Assembly (NCBI RefSeq): GCF_000468115.1
Contig: NZ_AVQI01000033.1
Location: 1-64,000 of the forward strand
Length of the DNA stretch: 64,000 nucleotides
Direction: 5' to 3'
Source: Treponema socranskii subsp. socranskii VPI DR56BR1116 = ATCC 35536
Lineage (GTDB): Bacteria > Spirochaetota > Spirochaetia > Treponematales > Treponemataceae
Shown here: positions 26,350-35,677 of the stretch, in pieces
Layout: each line of letters begins with the position of its first letter
Numbering within the stretch: position 1 is the stretch's first letter
The notes under the pieces: model-generated
Told to the model about the DNA's origin: nothing
Database searches by the model: none
Seen by the model: the letters and a program-made list of their open reading frames with translations, nothing else
Position numbers and translations under genes: made by a program

Positions 26350-27840
26350 TTACCGGTTTTTGACAATGCGCAATTTGCCGAGTTTTGTATACGGAACTAC
26401 GATAAACAAAACGGACACGATAAAAAAGATCGTCGCAACAGGTCTGGTAAATAAATCCAAAAAATTCCCGTTAGCTGAAATCATACCGAGTCTATAATAT
26501 TTTTCAACGATAGGTCCGAGTATATATCCGAGAATAACGGGTGTGAGATCTATATTCAACTGTTTCAAAATATAACCGAAAATACCAAACGCTATTAAAA
26601 TCCAAACATCAAAAATCCGGTTATTCATGGCAAAAACGCCGAGCACGCAACATAAAATTATCGCAGGAAACAGCAAAGAAAGTTTAATGTTTATCATTTT
26701 TACAAAAACTTTCATTAAACCCAATTCCATAAGGTACATAACAAAATTTGCTATAAAATATACCGCCATAGTTGCGCCTACGACATCGACATTGGTTTTA
26801 AATAAAAGCGGACCGGGCTGAATACCGTGTATCATTAAACCGCCTATCATCATAGCGGTTGTCATATCGCCGGGAATGCCGAGTGTCAGTAAAGGGATAA
26901 GAGCACCGCCGTTAACTGCATTGTTGGAAGATTCGGATGCGCAAATGCCTTCGGGACTTCCTTTCCCGAACTCTTCAGGATGCTTGGAAACGCTTTTTGC
27001 ATAGTTATATGAAAGGATTGTTGCCGCATTTTGACCGATACCGGGAAGGATTCCTATTCCCGTACCGATGGAACAACCGCCAAAAATCGCTCTACCGCAT
27101 TGTTTCAATTCTTTCCATGGCGGGAGAAAAGAAACCTTTTTCAGATGAACTTTTTCTCGCGGCTTATGCATATCTTTTGTTTGATCGAATATTTCTCTGA
27201 TTGCAAACAGCCCCATCATCAATGCGGTGGAAGTTATACCGCCTTGCAATTGCCACTGGTTAAAACACAAGCGGGATGAACCCGTTATGACATCAAGCCC
27301 TACTGCGCCCAGTATCAATCCGATAATTGCTCCTATTAAACTGCGAAGCAAATCATTGCCGCTCATACCTACGACAATGGCAACCCCCATCAGAGAAACG
27401 GCAAAATATTCCCAATTATTAAAATATAACGCAACTTTCGCAAGCTGCGGAGCAATTCCAAAAAGGATTATCGCGGAAAAGGTTCCTCCGATTAAAGATG
27501 CCGTAACGCCTAACGCAAGTGCAATGTCCGGTTTCCCTTTTTTTGTCATCGGATAACCGTCCCAACAGGTAAAAATCGACGACGGCGTACCGGGTATATT
27601 AATCAATGTTGCTGTAATCAAACCGCCGCTTATACCTCCGACATAAATACTTACCAGCAGAGTGATTCCCGCAACGGGGGCTAACTTATACGTAAAGGGA
27701 ATCATAAGGCATACGCCCAGCGTTGCCGTCAGCCCGGGTATTGCGCCAAAAAAGATCCCCATGAAAATGCCGAACGCCAATAATACTAAATTTATCGGAT
27801 TTGCAAAAAGAGCCTGAAATCCCAGCAGAATTACATCCAT
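26350..27840 (-). CDS. tctA: TTT transporter large membrane protein TctA (cassette 1)
   Basis: 496 residues, about eleven to twelve helices. TctA family signatures: GIFFGAIPGLTATLGVCLMIPFT near the N-terminus and SSNNAVNGGALIPLLTLGIPGD in the middle. It transports carboxylates with TctB and the binding protein TctC, using the ion gradient. It is separated from tctC by a strong hairpin. This is the first of three TTT cassettes in the island. Confidence 0.93.
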   Translation of the reverse strand: MDVILLGFQALFANPINLVLLAFGIFMGIFFGAIPGLTATLGVCLMIPFTYKLAPVAGITLLVSIYVGGISGGLITATLINIPGTPSSIFTCWDGYPMTKKGKPDIALALGVTASLIGGTFSAIILFGIAPQLAKVALYFNNWEYFAVSLMGVAIVVGMSGNDLLRSLIGAIIGLILGAVGLDVITGSSRLCFNQWQLQGGITSTALMMGLFAIREIFDQTKDMHKPREKVHLKKVSFLPPWKELKQCGRAIFGGCSIGTGIGILPGIGQNAATILSYNYAKSVSKHPEEFGKGSPEGICASESSNNAVNGGALIPLLTLGIPGDMTTAMMIGGLMIHGIQPGPLLFKTNVDVVGATMAVYFIANFVMYLMELGLMKVFVKMINIKLSLLFPAIILCCVLGVFAMNNRIFDVWILIAFGIFGYILKQLNIDLTPVILGYILGPIVEKYYRLGMISANGNFLDLFTRPVATIFFIVSVLFIVVPYTKLGKLRIVKNR

Positions 27841-27874
27841 AAGTTAAATCATCACCTTGTTATTTATAAAAAAA

Positions 27875-27912
27875 TGCCGAAGTTACCTATTATTACAAAG
27901 GAAACTTCGGCA
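27875..27912 (-). terminator. hairpin with T-tract between tctC and tctA (cassette 1)
   Basis: TGCCGAAGTT (27875-27884) pairs with AACTTCGGCA (27903-27912). On the minus strand it is followed directly by a run of T. It lies about 12 bp past the tctC stop, so it should act as a partial terminator that raises binding-protein mRNA over permease mRNA. Confidence 0.75.
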
Positions 27913-27924
27913 AACCGAGCTATT

Positions 27925-28896
27925 TTATTTGAATTGAGCGAAAAACGGCGTTAACTCTTCCACCCATTTTTTTACTTGTGCTTTAGACGCTTCTCCGTCT
28001 ACATACTCAACCTGCCAGCCCAATTTTTCAACGGTTTCGGCAAATTCCGGCATTTCCGTTACTTTTTTTATCGCCTTTGCAAGATAATCCAACGCATATT
28101 TTGGAGTACCCTTCGGTGCGTAATAGCCCCTCGGTTTTGCGGTAGTTATGTTGATACCTTTTTCAACGGTGGTCGGGACTTTGGGTAATGCTTTTATTCG
28201 ATCTTTGGCAACTACCATCAGGGGGATTTCATCTCCCGAAAGCAAAGACGAGCGTATATCCGCGCTTGAATTCGTTTCGACTTGAATATGATTTCCCAAA
28301 AGAGCCGTCTTTGACGCTGCTCCGCCGTCATACGGAACCAGTGTCACCAAACCTTTTAACCCCAAGGCGTCAACAATTCTAAGCGTATCTACCATATTGA
28401 CCGTTTGTGCGCCGGTAACACCCCAGCGGATCTTTCCCGGATTGGCTTTTGCATATGCGACCATTTCTTCCAAAGATTTCCACCCGCTTTGCTTGTTTGT
28501 TGCGATGACATTAAAATCGGAAACCACCATACAGATCGTTTCCAAATCGCTCCAAACGGGAGTCTTCGTTTGACCGCTCAGCGTATACGAAACGACATCC
28601 ATCGCATTATGCGCCAGCAATGTATATCCGTCCGGATTGGCATTGTAAGCCTGCATACATCCGATATATCCGCCGGCACCGTCGACATTGATCGCAACGA
28701 AAGAACGATCCATCTGAATGTATTTCATAATCGTGCGAGTAAGAATATCCGAACCGCCGCCCGGAGCATAAGGAATAATTACGTTCATGTTTTTTGTGGG
28801 ATATTGAACTTTCCCCGCATCTTCCGTTTGTCCCCCTGCAAGTAAAAGCGAACTTACGCACAGTAAAATCGCCGCACTCATCAACACCTTTTTCAT
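27925..28896 (-). CDS. tctC: TTT binding protein TctC (cassette 1)
   Basis: 323 residues from the ATG at 28896 (GGAGG upstream). Exported (MKKVLMSAAILLCVSSLLLAGG; possibly a lipoprotein-less signal). Bug-type binding fold: NMNVIIPYAPGGGSDILTRTI, then GAGGYIGCMQAYNANPDGYT and WGVTGAQTVNMV. Binds an organic acid in the periplasm for TctAB. No ligand can be assigned. Confidence 0.92.
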   Translation of the reverse strand: MKKVLMSAAILLCVSSLLLAGGQTEDAGKVQYPTKNMNVIIPYAPGGGSDILTRTIMKYIQMDRSFVAINVDGAGGYIGCMQAYNANPDGYTLLAHNAMDVVSYTLSGQTKTPVWSDLETICMVVSDFNVIATNKQSGWKSLEEMVAYAKANPGKIRWGVTGAQTVNMVDTLRIVDALGLKGLVTLVPYDGGAASKTALLGNHIQVETNSSADIRSSLLSGDEIPLMVVAKDRIKALPKVPTTVEKGINITTAKPRGYYAPKGTPKYALDYLAKAIKKVTEMPEFAETVEKLGWQVEYVDGEASKAQVKKWVEELTPFFAQFK

Positions 28897-28913
28897 TTTT
28901 TCCTCCATGTTAA

Positions 28914-29447
28914 TTATGGTAATGAAATACCGAATAAATATGTAAATAATAAATACATAATTATGACCAAAATAATCGTATAAAAAAAATCAATTATGAT
29001 AAGTTTTTTTATTTCACGCTTTTTAAGGACCGTATCGTGTATATCGCGAAGGGCGGGTATTGCAAATAAAAATACAAGAAAGAAAACCAAAGCTGTAGTA
29101 GTGACGGCAAATCCTATCAACGGGAGCAAAACGGCATATAAAATCAATGCAATCGTCGAATACACAATCTCGCTGTTCAGATAAAATTGAAATTTGCAAT
29201 CAGCCGTCCGTGATTCATCAATCTTCCCGACGGATTTGATCACGAGAAGTATTGCCAATACGATAAGAGAACCGGAAAGCATTTTCAGATATATATCAGG
29301 TCTGGCAAAGAAACCTCCTTCTTGCTTGCTTGACATATTTGTTACGACGTTCGGCGCAAATGTAATATACATACCGATAATAAAAGTAAAAATCGATAAA
29401 ACAAAATTATTCATGTGTTTAATACCGAATTTATTTTTTCCCGTCAT
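28914..29447 (-). CDS. tctB: TTT transporter small membrane protein TctB (cassette 1)
   Basis: 177 residues with four hydrophobic helices, a charged stretch in the middle and a C-terminal ILVIIMYLLFTYLFGISLP, as in TctB-like proteins. Low sequence conservation is normal for this subunit; the assignment depends on position directly before tctC and tctA. The start is uncertain (29447 or ATG 29414; neither has a strong Shine-Dalgarno). Confidence 0.75.
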   Translation of the reverse strand: MTGKNKFGIKHMNNFVLSIFTFIIGMYITFAPNVVTNMSSKQEGGFFARPDIYLKMLSGSLIVLAILLVIKSVGKIDESRTADCKFQFYLNSEIVYSTIALILYAVLLPLIGFAVTTTALVFFLVFLFAIPALRDIHDTVLKKREIKKLIIIDFFYTIILVIIMYLLFTYLFGISLP

Positions 29448-29538
29448 TTTTAAGTATCCCCGCAGTAAATTTCTCTCACACCGTCGCGTTCGATTTTCAC
29501 GTTATTTTCCGTATTGCAAACACGTTAAAGAAAACGCG

Positions 29539-29568
29539 GCTGTCCGAAAACCGTAAATTTCGGACAGC
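29539..29568. other. hairpin between the Fe-alcohol dehydrogenase and tctB genes
   Basis: GCTGTCCGAAA (29539-29549) and TTTCGGACAGC (29558-29568) form an 11-bp stem. Only the plus-strand side is followed by T residues, so for the minus-strand operon it is probably a processing or stabilising hairpin, not a full terminator. Confidence 0.55.
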
Positions 29569-29587
29569 TTTTTCGCTTTTGCATTTT

Positions 29588-30868
29588 CTATAATTCTTTT
29601 ATCAACGACATATCGCCCGATACGGCAGCCCGTAAAACGGGTTCCATGTATTCATCGACAAGAGAAGCGTTCATGGGAACCGGCATATTCTTAAGCTTCA
29701 TATCCAACTGAGGATCTTTTGCCGCAGTTAAAGCGCGTTGGATATGCGCTTCCGTAAAGCCTTTGATTTCGCCAAGCGTCGTAGGCGCATCTATGCTCTT
29801 TCCGTAAGCGATCATTGCACGGGCAACGGATAAGGCAAGCTCTCTTCCCTGTAAATTATCGATGTCATCGTTTGTATAACCGAATTTTTTGAATATTTTT
29901 CCGACAATCTTTAACTGTCGTTGGATCGCCTTTGAATATAAAATTGCATAATACGGATTCATTATACCGCATGCCGTGCCGTGCCCGATAATATCCACCA
30001 ATGAAAAACTCGTCAGATGAGCGCCCGATGTTCCGCCGACCATAATTGCATATCCGCCGAGATCCGTCGCCAAACCGATCGCTTCGCGGGCTTTTATATC
30101 GGAAGGATCTTTTACAAGCTTATGAGCATATTCGGCGCAAAGGCTTATCGCACACTCCGCCAATTCTTTTGTTTTTTCGAATGAAGCTTCTTTTGCACCG
30201 CAAAAGACTTCAAAAACATGCGCAATCGCATCCAAAGCTCCGTCTATCGTAACCTTTACCGGCATAGACTTCGTCACGGTATAATCGAAAATCGAAATTT
30301 TCGGTACGACGGCGTCGTCCACTATCAACTTTTTTTGGCCGATGACAGGATCCGTGATGTTCGCGTACTTTGTAAGATGCGCACCGGAAGAAGCCGAAGT
30401 TTCAATCGCTATGAGCGGCAGCAGGGTTTCCTTCGTCGATTCCAATTCTTTTGTAACGATGCCGGTACCGAAATAGTGATCGATTTCAGGCGTCACTTTG
30501 CCTCCGAGTGTCGCAAGAACGCAAGCCGCTTTACACGCATCGATCGTAGACCCGCCGCCCAACGCGATAACGCAGTCCGGTTTTGTGTGTAAAATATACG
30601 ATTCTATTCTGTAGACGTCTTCTCTGGGCGCATTCGGTTTCGCATCGGGACATATACAATTCCCCGCCAATTGTACGCCTTTTTTTTGAAGAGAATCGGC
30701 GACGGAATCGGCAACCGGCTTCATATATGTCGTATTGCTGACAAGCAATGCCTTTTGCCCGAAACGCGAAGCGACCTCTCCGATCTTATCCAGAACCGAT
30801 AATCCGAAAATATACGAATCACCTTTCCAGTCTTTCAGCAGTCTATAAGCTTCTTTGATATAATCCAT
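29588..30868 (-). CDS. iron-containing alcohol dehydrogenase (island)
   Basis: 426 residues from the ATG at 30868, chosen for AAGGAG eight bases upstream. Group III Fe-dependent alcohol dehydrogenase: nucleotide-binding VIALGGGSTIDACKAACVLA and the metal-binding region DGALDAIAHVFEVFCG, HLTSFSLVDIIGHGTACGIMN. It interconverts an alcohol and aldehyde with NAD(P)H. It follows the split transketolase genes in the minus-strand arm, so it may process an aldehyde or hydroxy-acid intermediate. Confidence 0.88.
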   Translation of the reverse strand: MDYIKEAYRLLKDWKGDSYIFGLSVLDKIGEVASRFGQKALLVSNTTYMKPVADSVADSLQKKGVQLAGNCICPDAKPNAPREDVYRIESYILHTKPDCVIALGGGSTIDACKAACVLATLGGKVTPEIDHYFGTGIVTKELESTKETLLPLIAIETSASSGAHLTKYANITDPVIGQKKLIVDDAVVPKISIFDYTVTKSMPVKVTIDGALDAIAHVFEVFCGAKEASFEKTKELAECAISLCAEYAHKLVKDPSDIKAREAIGLATDLGGYAIMVGGTSGAHLTSFSLVDIIGHGTACGIMNPYYAILYSKAIQRQLKIVGKIFKKFGYTNDDIDNLQGRELALSVARAMIAYGKSIDAPTTLGEIKGFTEAHIQRALTAAKDPQLDMKLKNMPVPMNASLVDEYMEPVLRAAVSGDMSLIKEL

Positions 30869-30882
30869 ACGATAATCTCCTT

Positions 30883-31815
30883 CTATTTGTTTTGGCAAAG
30901 TTTTTTTGCTTTTTTTACGATATTGCCTGCACTTATGCCGTATTTATCGAGCAATTGAATATAATCGCCGGTTTCGGTAAACGTATTTTGAATACCGATC
31001 GCGTCAAAATCACAGACGATATGATCTTTCATTAAATTTTCACAGACAGCGCCGGTAAATCCTCCTGCAAGAACGTGCTCTTCGACACACAGCAATTTTC
31101 CCGTCTTTTGCAAACTTAATTCTATCGGTTTCATATCTATCGGTTTTACAAAGGGTACGGCCAGCACTTCTGCGGATATACCGCTTTTTTTCAGTTTTTC
31201 CGCCGCTTCCGTGGCAAAAGAAACGGTTATGCCGTTCGCGGCAATGGTGATATCCTTGCCCTCCGTGCATTTAATCACTTTCTTTTTGCCGAAATTCTTT
31301 TCAACCGGCAGTTCCGGCATCGCATTTCGGTTCAATCGTATGAATACGGGGCCGTTTTGTTGTAACGCGTATTCGAGCGCTTGTTCGGCTTGTTTTGAGT
31401 CGGACGGAACGATAACCTGCATATTGGGAAGCGCCCTCATGATTGCGATGTCGGTGATCGATTGATGGCTTGCTCCGTCGTAAGAGTCCGAAAGCCCCCC
31501 GTAACTTCCCGCTATAATGACGGGGAGATTGTTATAACAAATATCGTTGCGGATTTGGTCGGTCGCTTTTAAGGCCAGAAAAATGGAAAATGCATTGATA
31601 ACGGGACGCAAACCGCATGTTGCAAGACCCGCCGCGACGCCGGCCATATTCGCTTCCGCAACGCCGCAATTAAAAAATCGTTCCGGATATTTCCCTGCAA
31701 ATATATTGCTTTTCGTAGAGGAAGAAACATCCGCATCCAATACTACGATTTCCGGATATATGTCGCCTAACTCAGCAAGCTTTTTCCCGAAAGCTTCACG
31801 CATTGCAAGACTCAT
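30883..31815 (-). CDS. transketolase C-terminal subunit
   Basis: 310 residues. Contains the pyrimidine-binding and C-terminal domains of a two-subunit transketolase: VLDADVSSSTKSN, FFNCGVAEANMAGVAAGLA with the catalytic Glu that contacts ThDP, YDGASHQSITDIA, and IRLNRN. It overlaps the N-terminal subunit gene by 4 bases. The two together transfer two-carbon ketol units. Why a carboxylate-uptake arm needs a dedicated transketolase is not explained by the sequence; it could serve breakdown of a keto-sugar acid. Confidence 0.92.
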   Translation of the reverse strand: MSLAMREAFGKKLAELGDIYPEIVVLDADVSSSTKSNIFAGKYPERFFNCGVAEANMAGVAAGLATCGLRPVINAFSIFLALKATDQIRNDICYNNLPVIIAGSYGGLSDSYDGASHQSITDIAIMRALPNMQVIVPSDSKQAEQALEYALQQNGPVFIRLNRNAMPELPVEKNFGKKKVIKCTEGKDITIAANGITVSFATEAAEKLKKSGISAEVLAVPFVKPIDMKPIELSLQKTGKLLCVEEHVLAGGFTGAVCENLMKDHIVCDFDAIGIQNTFTETGDYIQLLDKYGISAGNIVKKAKKLCQNK

Positions 31816-32702
31816 AAAAAAGCCTCCTTTGTTTTAATGTCGTTTTCAAGCTGAAGTATTCCTTCGTTGAATACATCATCCGTGATAGGCGCTCCGTGCC
31901 AGATGTTTTTGCCTTCGGTTTCGGTAACACCTTTGCCCTTTACCGTGTCGTATATAACGGCTTTCGGCCAAAGACTATCGCTGTCCAACCATTTAAAAGA
32001 AGCGAGAATATCCGCTGTACTGTTCCCGTTGTACGGAGTTTGATTCACATGCCATCCGAAAGCCGAAAGTTTTTCTTTTAGCGGATCCAGCGGCATTATC
32101 TCTTTTTCGGTACCGTCGAGCTGCACTTTGTTGTAATCGATCATCAGTACAAAGCGTTCAGCTTTATACTTTGCCGCCATCATCAGCGCTTCCCAAGATT
32201 GACCCTCGTTCAAACAACCTTCGCCGGTCAATACGTATGTCCAGTATTTTTTATGTCGCAGCTTTGAACCCAATGCCATTCCCAAGCCGACGGAAAGGCC
32301 GTGTCCCAGTGCACCGGTGGACATATCGATGCCCTGCAATTTTGTCATTGCCGGATGTCCCTGCAGCGGGGATCCCAAAGTTCTGAAGGTAGGCAAATCG
32401 CTGACGGGGAAAAAGCCCCGGTGCGCTAAAATGGTATAAAGATTGACGGATGCGTGCCCCTTACTTAATATAAAGCGGTCACGATCATCCCACTGCGGTT
32501 TTTTCGGATCGATATGTAATCGATTGAAATATAAAGCCGTTGTCAACTCTGCAGCAGAAGCCGCTCCGCCCCAATGGCCCGTGCCTCGTTGGTGCAGAAT
32601 CTCAAACATACATTTTCGAAAATATGCGGCAAGTACAGCCAGCTCTTTTTCCGAAAATTTCCGATCAGGACTTTTCAAAAGGTCTTTTACTGATTTTCCC
32701 AT
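31812..32702 (-). CDS. transketolase N-terminal subunit
   Basis: 296 residues. Thiamine-diphosphate-binding half: GTGHWGGAASAAELTTALYF, RDRFILSKGHASVN, GSPLQGHPAM, and the ThDP motif TGEGCLNEGQSWEALMMAA...YNKVQLDG. It is the first gene of the minus-strand arm. A sigma-54 promoter lies about 90-106 bp upstream. Confidence 0.93.
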   Translation of the reverse strand: MGKSVKDLLKSPDRKFSEKELAVLAAYFRKCMFEILHQRGTGHWGGAASAAELTTALYFNRLHIDPKKPQWDDRDRFILSKGHASVNLYTILAHRGFFPVSDLPTFRTLGSPLQGHPAMTKLQGIDMSTGALGHGLSVGLGMALGSKLRHKKYWTYVLTGEGCLNEGQSWEALMMAAKYKAERFVLMIDYNKVQLDGTEKEIMPLDPLKEKLSAFGWHVNQTPYNGNSTADILASFKWLDSDSLWPKAVIYDTVKGKGVTETEGKNIWHGAPITDDVFNEGILQLENDIKTKEAFL

Positions 32703-32792
32703 AGTTAATTCCTACCATAGCTGTCAGAAAATTGGACTGAATTTTCCCCTTACGGGGACTCTTTAAACAGCATTTTTATATATTTAATTTAT

Positions 32793-32808
32793 AGCAAGTA
32801 TTATGCCA
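32793..32808 (-). promoter_or_regulatory. sigma-54 promoter of the transketolase arm
   Basis: On the minus strand TGGCATAATACTTGCT, matching the -24/-12 consensus TGGCAC-N5-TTGCW with one mismatch in the -24 box. The same sequence precedes the plus-strand arm at 35649. Confidence 0.85.
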
Positions 32809-32943
32809 ATCGATATATCGGCCGCCGTGATTCGGCAGTCATTCTTTTATTTTACCTATTTATATGTATGATAACAAATTAGATGAAAGTATCTTAACGG
32901 GGTAAAAGCGGATAATAAAAATACGGAAGCGGTGTTGAATCAA

Positions 32944-32976
32944 TTTGTTTCAATTCCGTTCAAAAAATGAAACAAA
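32944..32976. promoter_or_regulatory. candidate activator-binding boxes of the minus-strand arm
   Basis: TTTGTTTCA (32944-32952) and its exact inverse TGAAACAAA (32968-32976), centres 24 bp apart, about 160 bp upstream of the predicted sigma-54 start. The same nonamer recurs twice upstream of the other arm, making it the probable binding site of the PrpR-type activator encoded next to it. Confidence 0.65.
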
Positions 32977-33024
32977 AATAGGTTATCGATTGTATTCGTG
33001 CGCCGGGGTATGTTGATTGGATGC

Positions 33025-34914
33025 TTATATATGAGACGTTTTGATATCTTTTTCGGCTTGCATCCGGCGCCAAAGCGTTGTACGGCTTATTCCCAGCGTT
33101 TTGGCAAAATCTTCCTGTGAAAGACCGCTCGACCGTAACTGACGGCGGAGATCCGTTCCCGTATCGTCGGCAGGTGAAAGCAAATTGTCATTGTCTTCGG
33201 TTTTAAAACCGCCGATCGAAGTGGCATCGATATCCAATTCCGCTATCTGTTCTTTACCGACAATCGCTGCGCTGTTTAAAATCGCAAGCCGCTCCGCGTA
33301 ATTGCGCAGTTCACGGATATTTCCCGGCCACGAATGACAATTTAACAGTTCGTACACTTCAGGCAAGATGTGGGGAATACGAAAATTATGCTTATTGCAA
33401 TAATGTTTAACAAACCATTCGAATAGAACCGGAATGTCGTCCATGTGTTCCCGCAGCGGTAATAATCGAATAGTCAATAAACTGATGCGATAAAATAAAT
33501 CGATGCGGAATAATCCGTTGTCGACCTTTTCATTGATATTGATATTCGTAGCGCTGATTATCCGTACATCTACCGGAATATTCGTATCGCCGCCTATTTT
33601 TCGAATTTCCTTTTCCTGCAGCACGCGAAGTAATTTTGCTTGCAGATTGACGGACATTTCTCCGATTTCATCTAAAAAAATCGTTCCTCCGTGAGCAAGC
33701 TCAAACAGACCGACTCTGCCGCCTTTTCGAGCGCCGCTGAAAGCGCCGTCTTCGTATCCGAACAGCTCGCTTTCAAGGAGATTTTCCGGAAGGGCGGCAC
33801 AATTTATAGCGACGAAAGGTTTGGAAGCACGCTGTGACGCATTATGGATACTCTGTGCAAACAATTCTTTGCCGGAACCCGTTTCGCCGATCAGAAGAAT
33901 CGATTCATCTACTTGACTGTAGCGATGCGCCTTTGCCACCAGCGCCTGCACATGGATATTTTTTGTTAGGATATTTTGGAACGTATATTTTGCAACAAGC
34001 CCTTTTTGCGATAATTCGGTACGTATTTTTTGCTCGATACGTTGCAATCGTTTAATATTTTGAAAAGTTAATAAAACTCCGATTCCCGAAAGCGGCTGTT
34101 GGACGACCAGCATGTGCTGTCCGCAAACCGTCTGTACTACTTCGATTCTGTTTTTGGCCGAAATCGCCGCTTCCCAGTTTTTTCGAGGATACAGCGATTC
34201 GATATTGCTGCTTTTTAAATCTCCGTGAAACAGTATCGAAGCTATTTTATTTGATGCTATGATGATGCCGTCTATATTTACCGCTATGATGGCATCTTGT
34301 GCATTATTCAAAAGCGTTTTTAATAGATTCGCTTTTGATATCGACGTCTCTAACGCACGGCCGGCAGTAATAGCCTCATCGATGGCGTTTTCTATAGCAT
34401 GAATACCGTTTTTGATATGCACATGAGCGAATCCTATGTCTTCGCAAAAACGACAGACCGTCAGGCCGCCGACAAAGACTTCACAGCCCATGTTGTGAAG
34501 ATAATCGACGGATACGGCGATATCAAATTGATCCGATATTCTTGCATACAGTAATTCACATCCTATAAGCGCTGAAATCTTTTCCGATACTCCTTCCAAA
34601 TCGTACTGATTACTGATCCACCCGATTTTTTTGCCCGGATACAGTTGTTTACATGTATAGAGCGCTTCCAAAAAATCATATACAAGCAAGGGGATACCGA
34701 TAACGTGAATGTCCGGTCTCCTTTCGGATATAGCTTCTTTTGTAATGCCCCGCGCAACGACAATATCCGCGTCTATGTCTGCAATGGTTTGCGTATTCGT
34801 ACCGTAGAAATGCAGCGACTCGATGGAAAACCCCTTCGAATCTATGGAGCGGATCTTCGTATCTACGATCGATTGGAGTTCCTGATAAGGAACAATCACA
34901 AGAATCTTAATCAT
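33025..34914 (-). CDS. PrpR-type sigma-54-dependent transcriptional activator
   Basis: 629 residues. The first 190 residues form the PrpR_N ligand-sensing domain, a PAS-like domain covers about 195-285, and the AAA+ domain has Walker A GETGSGKE (343-350), GAFSGA (390-395, the sigma-54 contact loop, usually GAFTGA) and Walker B TIFLDEIG (411-418). A Fis-type helix-turn-helix closes the protein (LSQEDFAKTLGISRTTLWRRM). PrpR_N domains bind small organic acids or related compounds. It sits between two arms each bearing a sigma-54 promoter, so it most likely activates both. It appears co-transcribed with the VOC gene upstream. Confidence 0.92.
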   Translation of the reverse strand: MIKILVIVPYQELQSIVDTKIRSIDSKGFSIESLHFYGTNTQTIADIDADIVVARGITKEAISERRPDIHVIGIPLLVYDFLEALYTCKQLYPGKKIGWISNQYDLEGVSEKISALIGCELLYARISDQFDIAVSVDYLHNMGCEVFVGGLTVCRFCEDIGFAHVHIKNGIHAIENAIDEAITAGRALETSISKANLLKTLLNNAQDAIIAVNIDGIIIASNKIASILFHGDLKSSNIESLYPRKNWEAAISAKNRIEVVQTVCGQHMLVVQQPLSGIGVLLTFQNIKRLQRIEQKIRTELSQKGLVAKYTFQNILTKNIHVQALVAKAHRYSQVDESILLIGETGSGKELFAQSIHNASQRASKPFVAINCAALPENLLESELFGYEDGAFSGARKGGRVGLFELAHGGTIFLDEIGEMSVNLQAKLLRVLQEKEIRKIGGDTNIPVDVRIISATNININEKVDNGLFRIDLFYRISLLTIRLLPLREHMDDIPVLFEWFVKHYCNKHNFRIPHILPEVYELLNCHSWPGNIRELRNYAERLAILNSAAIVGKEQIAELDIDATSIGGFKTEDNDNLLSPADDTGTDLRRQLRSSGLSQEDFAKTLGISRTTLWRRMQAEKDIKTSHI

Positions 34915-34988
34915 TGTTTATTACGAATACCATACTATATCGAATATGCCGACAATACAGACGAATAATTTTACGGCATAGATACGCA

Positions 34989-35318
34989 TTACTCTTGCTG
35001 GAGGATTTCAAGTATGATCCCGTTGGGGAGTTGAACCCAATTGATCCCTTGAGGAAGAGATTTGCCTCCATAAGCGTACAGCTTTTTTATTATCGCGTCC
35101 GTATCCGGTACGCAGCATGCAAGGTGCCCGAAAATACCGGTTCCGTTGTCGGTCGCATTTTTGACTTCGTTTAATTGCAAAACGGCATCCAGCCAAACCT
35201 GCGAAGGGTGGCTGAGGTCTCCGCTGTGCTTGCTGATTTTCATGCCGAAAACATCCGAAAACAGTTGTATACACCAAAGGATGTCGCTTACCTGTAAACA
35301 TACGTGATCGAAAACCAT
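34989..35318 (-). CDS. VOC (glyoxalase/dioxygenase fold) family protein
   Basis: 109 residues from the ATG at 35318 (GGAG eight bases upstream), giving MVFDHVCLQVSDILWCIQLF. One VOC beta-alpha-beta-beta-beta pair: N-terminal FDHVCLQV (metal His), FGHLACCVPDTDAIIKKL and C-terminal LPNGIILEILQQE (metal Glu). The family includes metal-dependent lyases, isomerases and dioxygenases. It is 74 bp upstream of the activator gene and likely in its operon, so it may make or remove the inducer, an inference. Confidence 0.85.
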   Translation of the reverse strand: MVFDHVCLQVSDILWCIQLFSDVFGMKISKHSGDLSHPSQVWLDAVLQLNEVKNATDNGTGIFGHLACCVPDTDAIIKKLYAYGGKSLPQGINWVQLPNGIILEILQQE

Positions 35319-35425
35319 ATACAAATCTCCAAATATATATAATAAAATTGCAAACAACAAATAAAAGCAGTAAAATATAGTGTCTTTCTGTTATGGAATG
35401 ATCTATGAAGTATTGAATTACTGAA

Positions 35426-35454
35426 ATTTTATCATTGAATCGGAACGGTGTCAA
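35426..35454 (-). promoter_or_regulatory. sigma-70 promoter of the VOC-activator operon
   Basis: On the minus strand TTGACA (35454-35449), 17 bp, TAAAAT (35431-35426). It lies just next to the TTTGTTTCA boxes, so activator binding could also autoregulate. Confidence 0.7.
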
Positions 35455-35468
35455 GGTATTTTATCATT

Positions 35469-35510
35469 TTTGTTTCATTTGCAGCTATACTGATGCAACA
35501 ATTTGTTTCA
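35469..35510. promoter_or_regulatory. candidate activator-binding boxes of the plus-strand arm
   Basis: TTTGTTTCA occurs at 35469-35477 and 35502-35510, same orientation and exactly 33 bp (about three helical turns) apart, 165-205 bp upstream of the predicted sigma-54 start. The same box forms an inverted pair upstream of the other arm. Confidence 0.65.
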
Positions 35511-35648
35511 ATTTTATACCTGCGGATTGATTGATTTATCGTTTTTGCACGGTATGTATCTGCGTATATAAAACTTATTCTTTATAATATATATAAATAT
35601 CCTATAAAAAGGAATAAGGCTCGAATCCTGCCGCGCGATATCATATCT

Positions 35649-35664
35649 TGGCATAATACTTGCT
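35649..35664 (+). promoter_or_regulatory. sigma-54 promoter of the plus-strand arm
   Basis: TGGCATAATACTTGCT, base-for-base identical to the minus-strand promoter at 32793-32808. Its predicted start is near 35674, only about 4 nt before the pdxA-type ATG at 35678. Confidence 0.87.
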
Positions 35665-35677
35665 CTTTCATTACCAA

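Larger units (their letters stand above)
32703..33024. other. regulatory region between the transketolase arm and the PrpR-type gene
   Basis: No gene. It contains the sigma-54 promoter at 32793-32808 and a pair of inverted TTTGTTTCA boxes at 32944-32976, both described separately. Confidence 0.75.

Noticed and set aside
35660-35677. Longer PdxA-type protein starting at 35660
   Set aside because: The codon lies inside the sigma-54 promoter, upstream of the expected transcription start.
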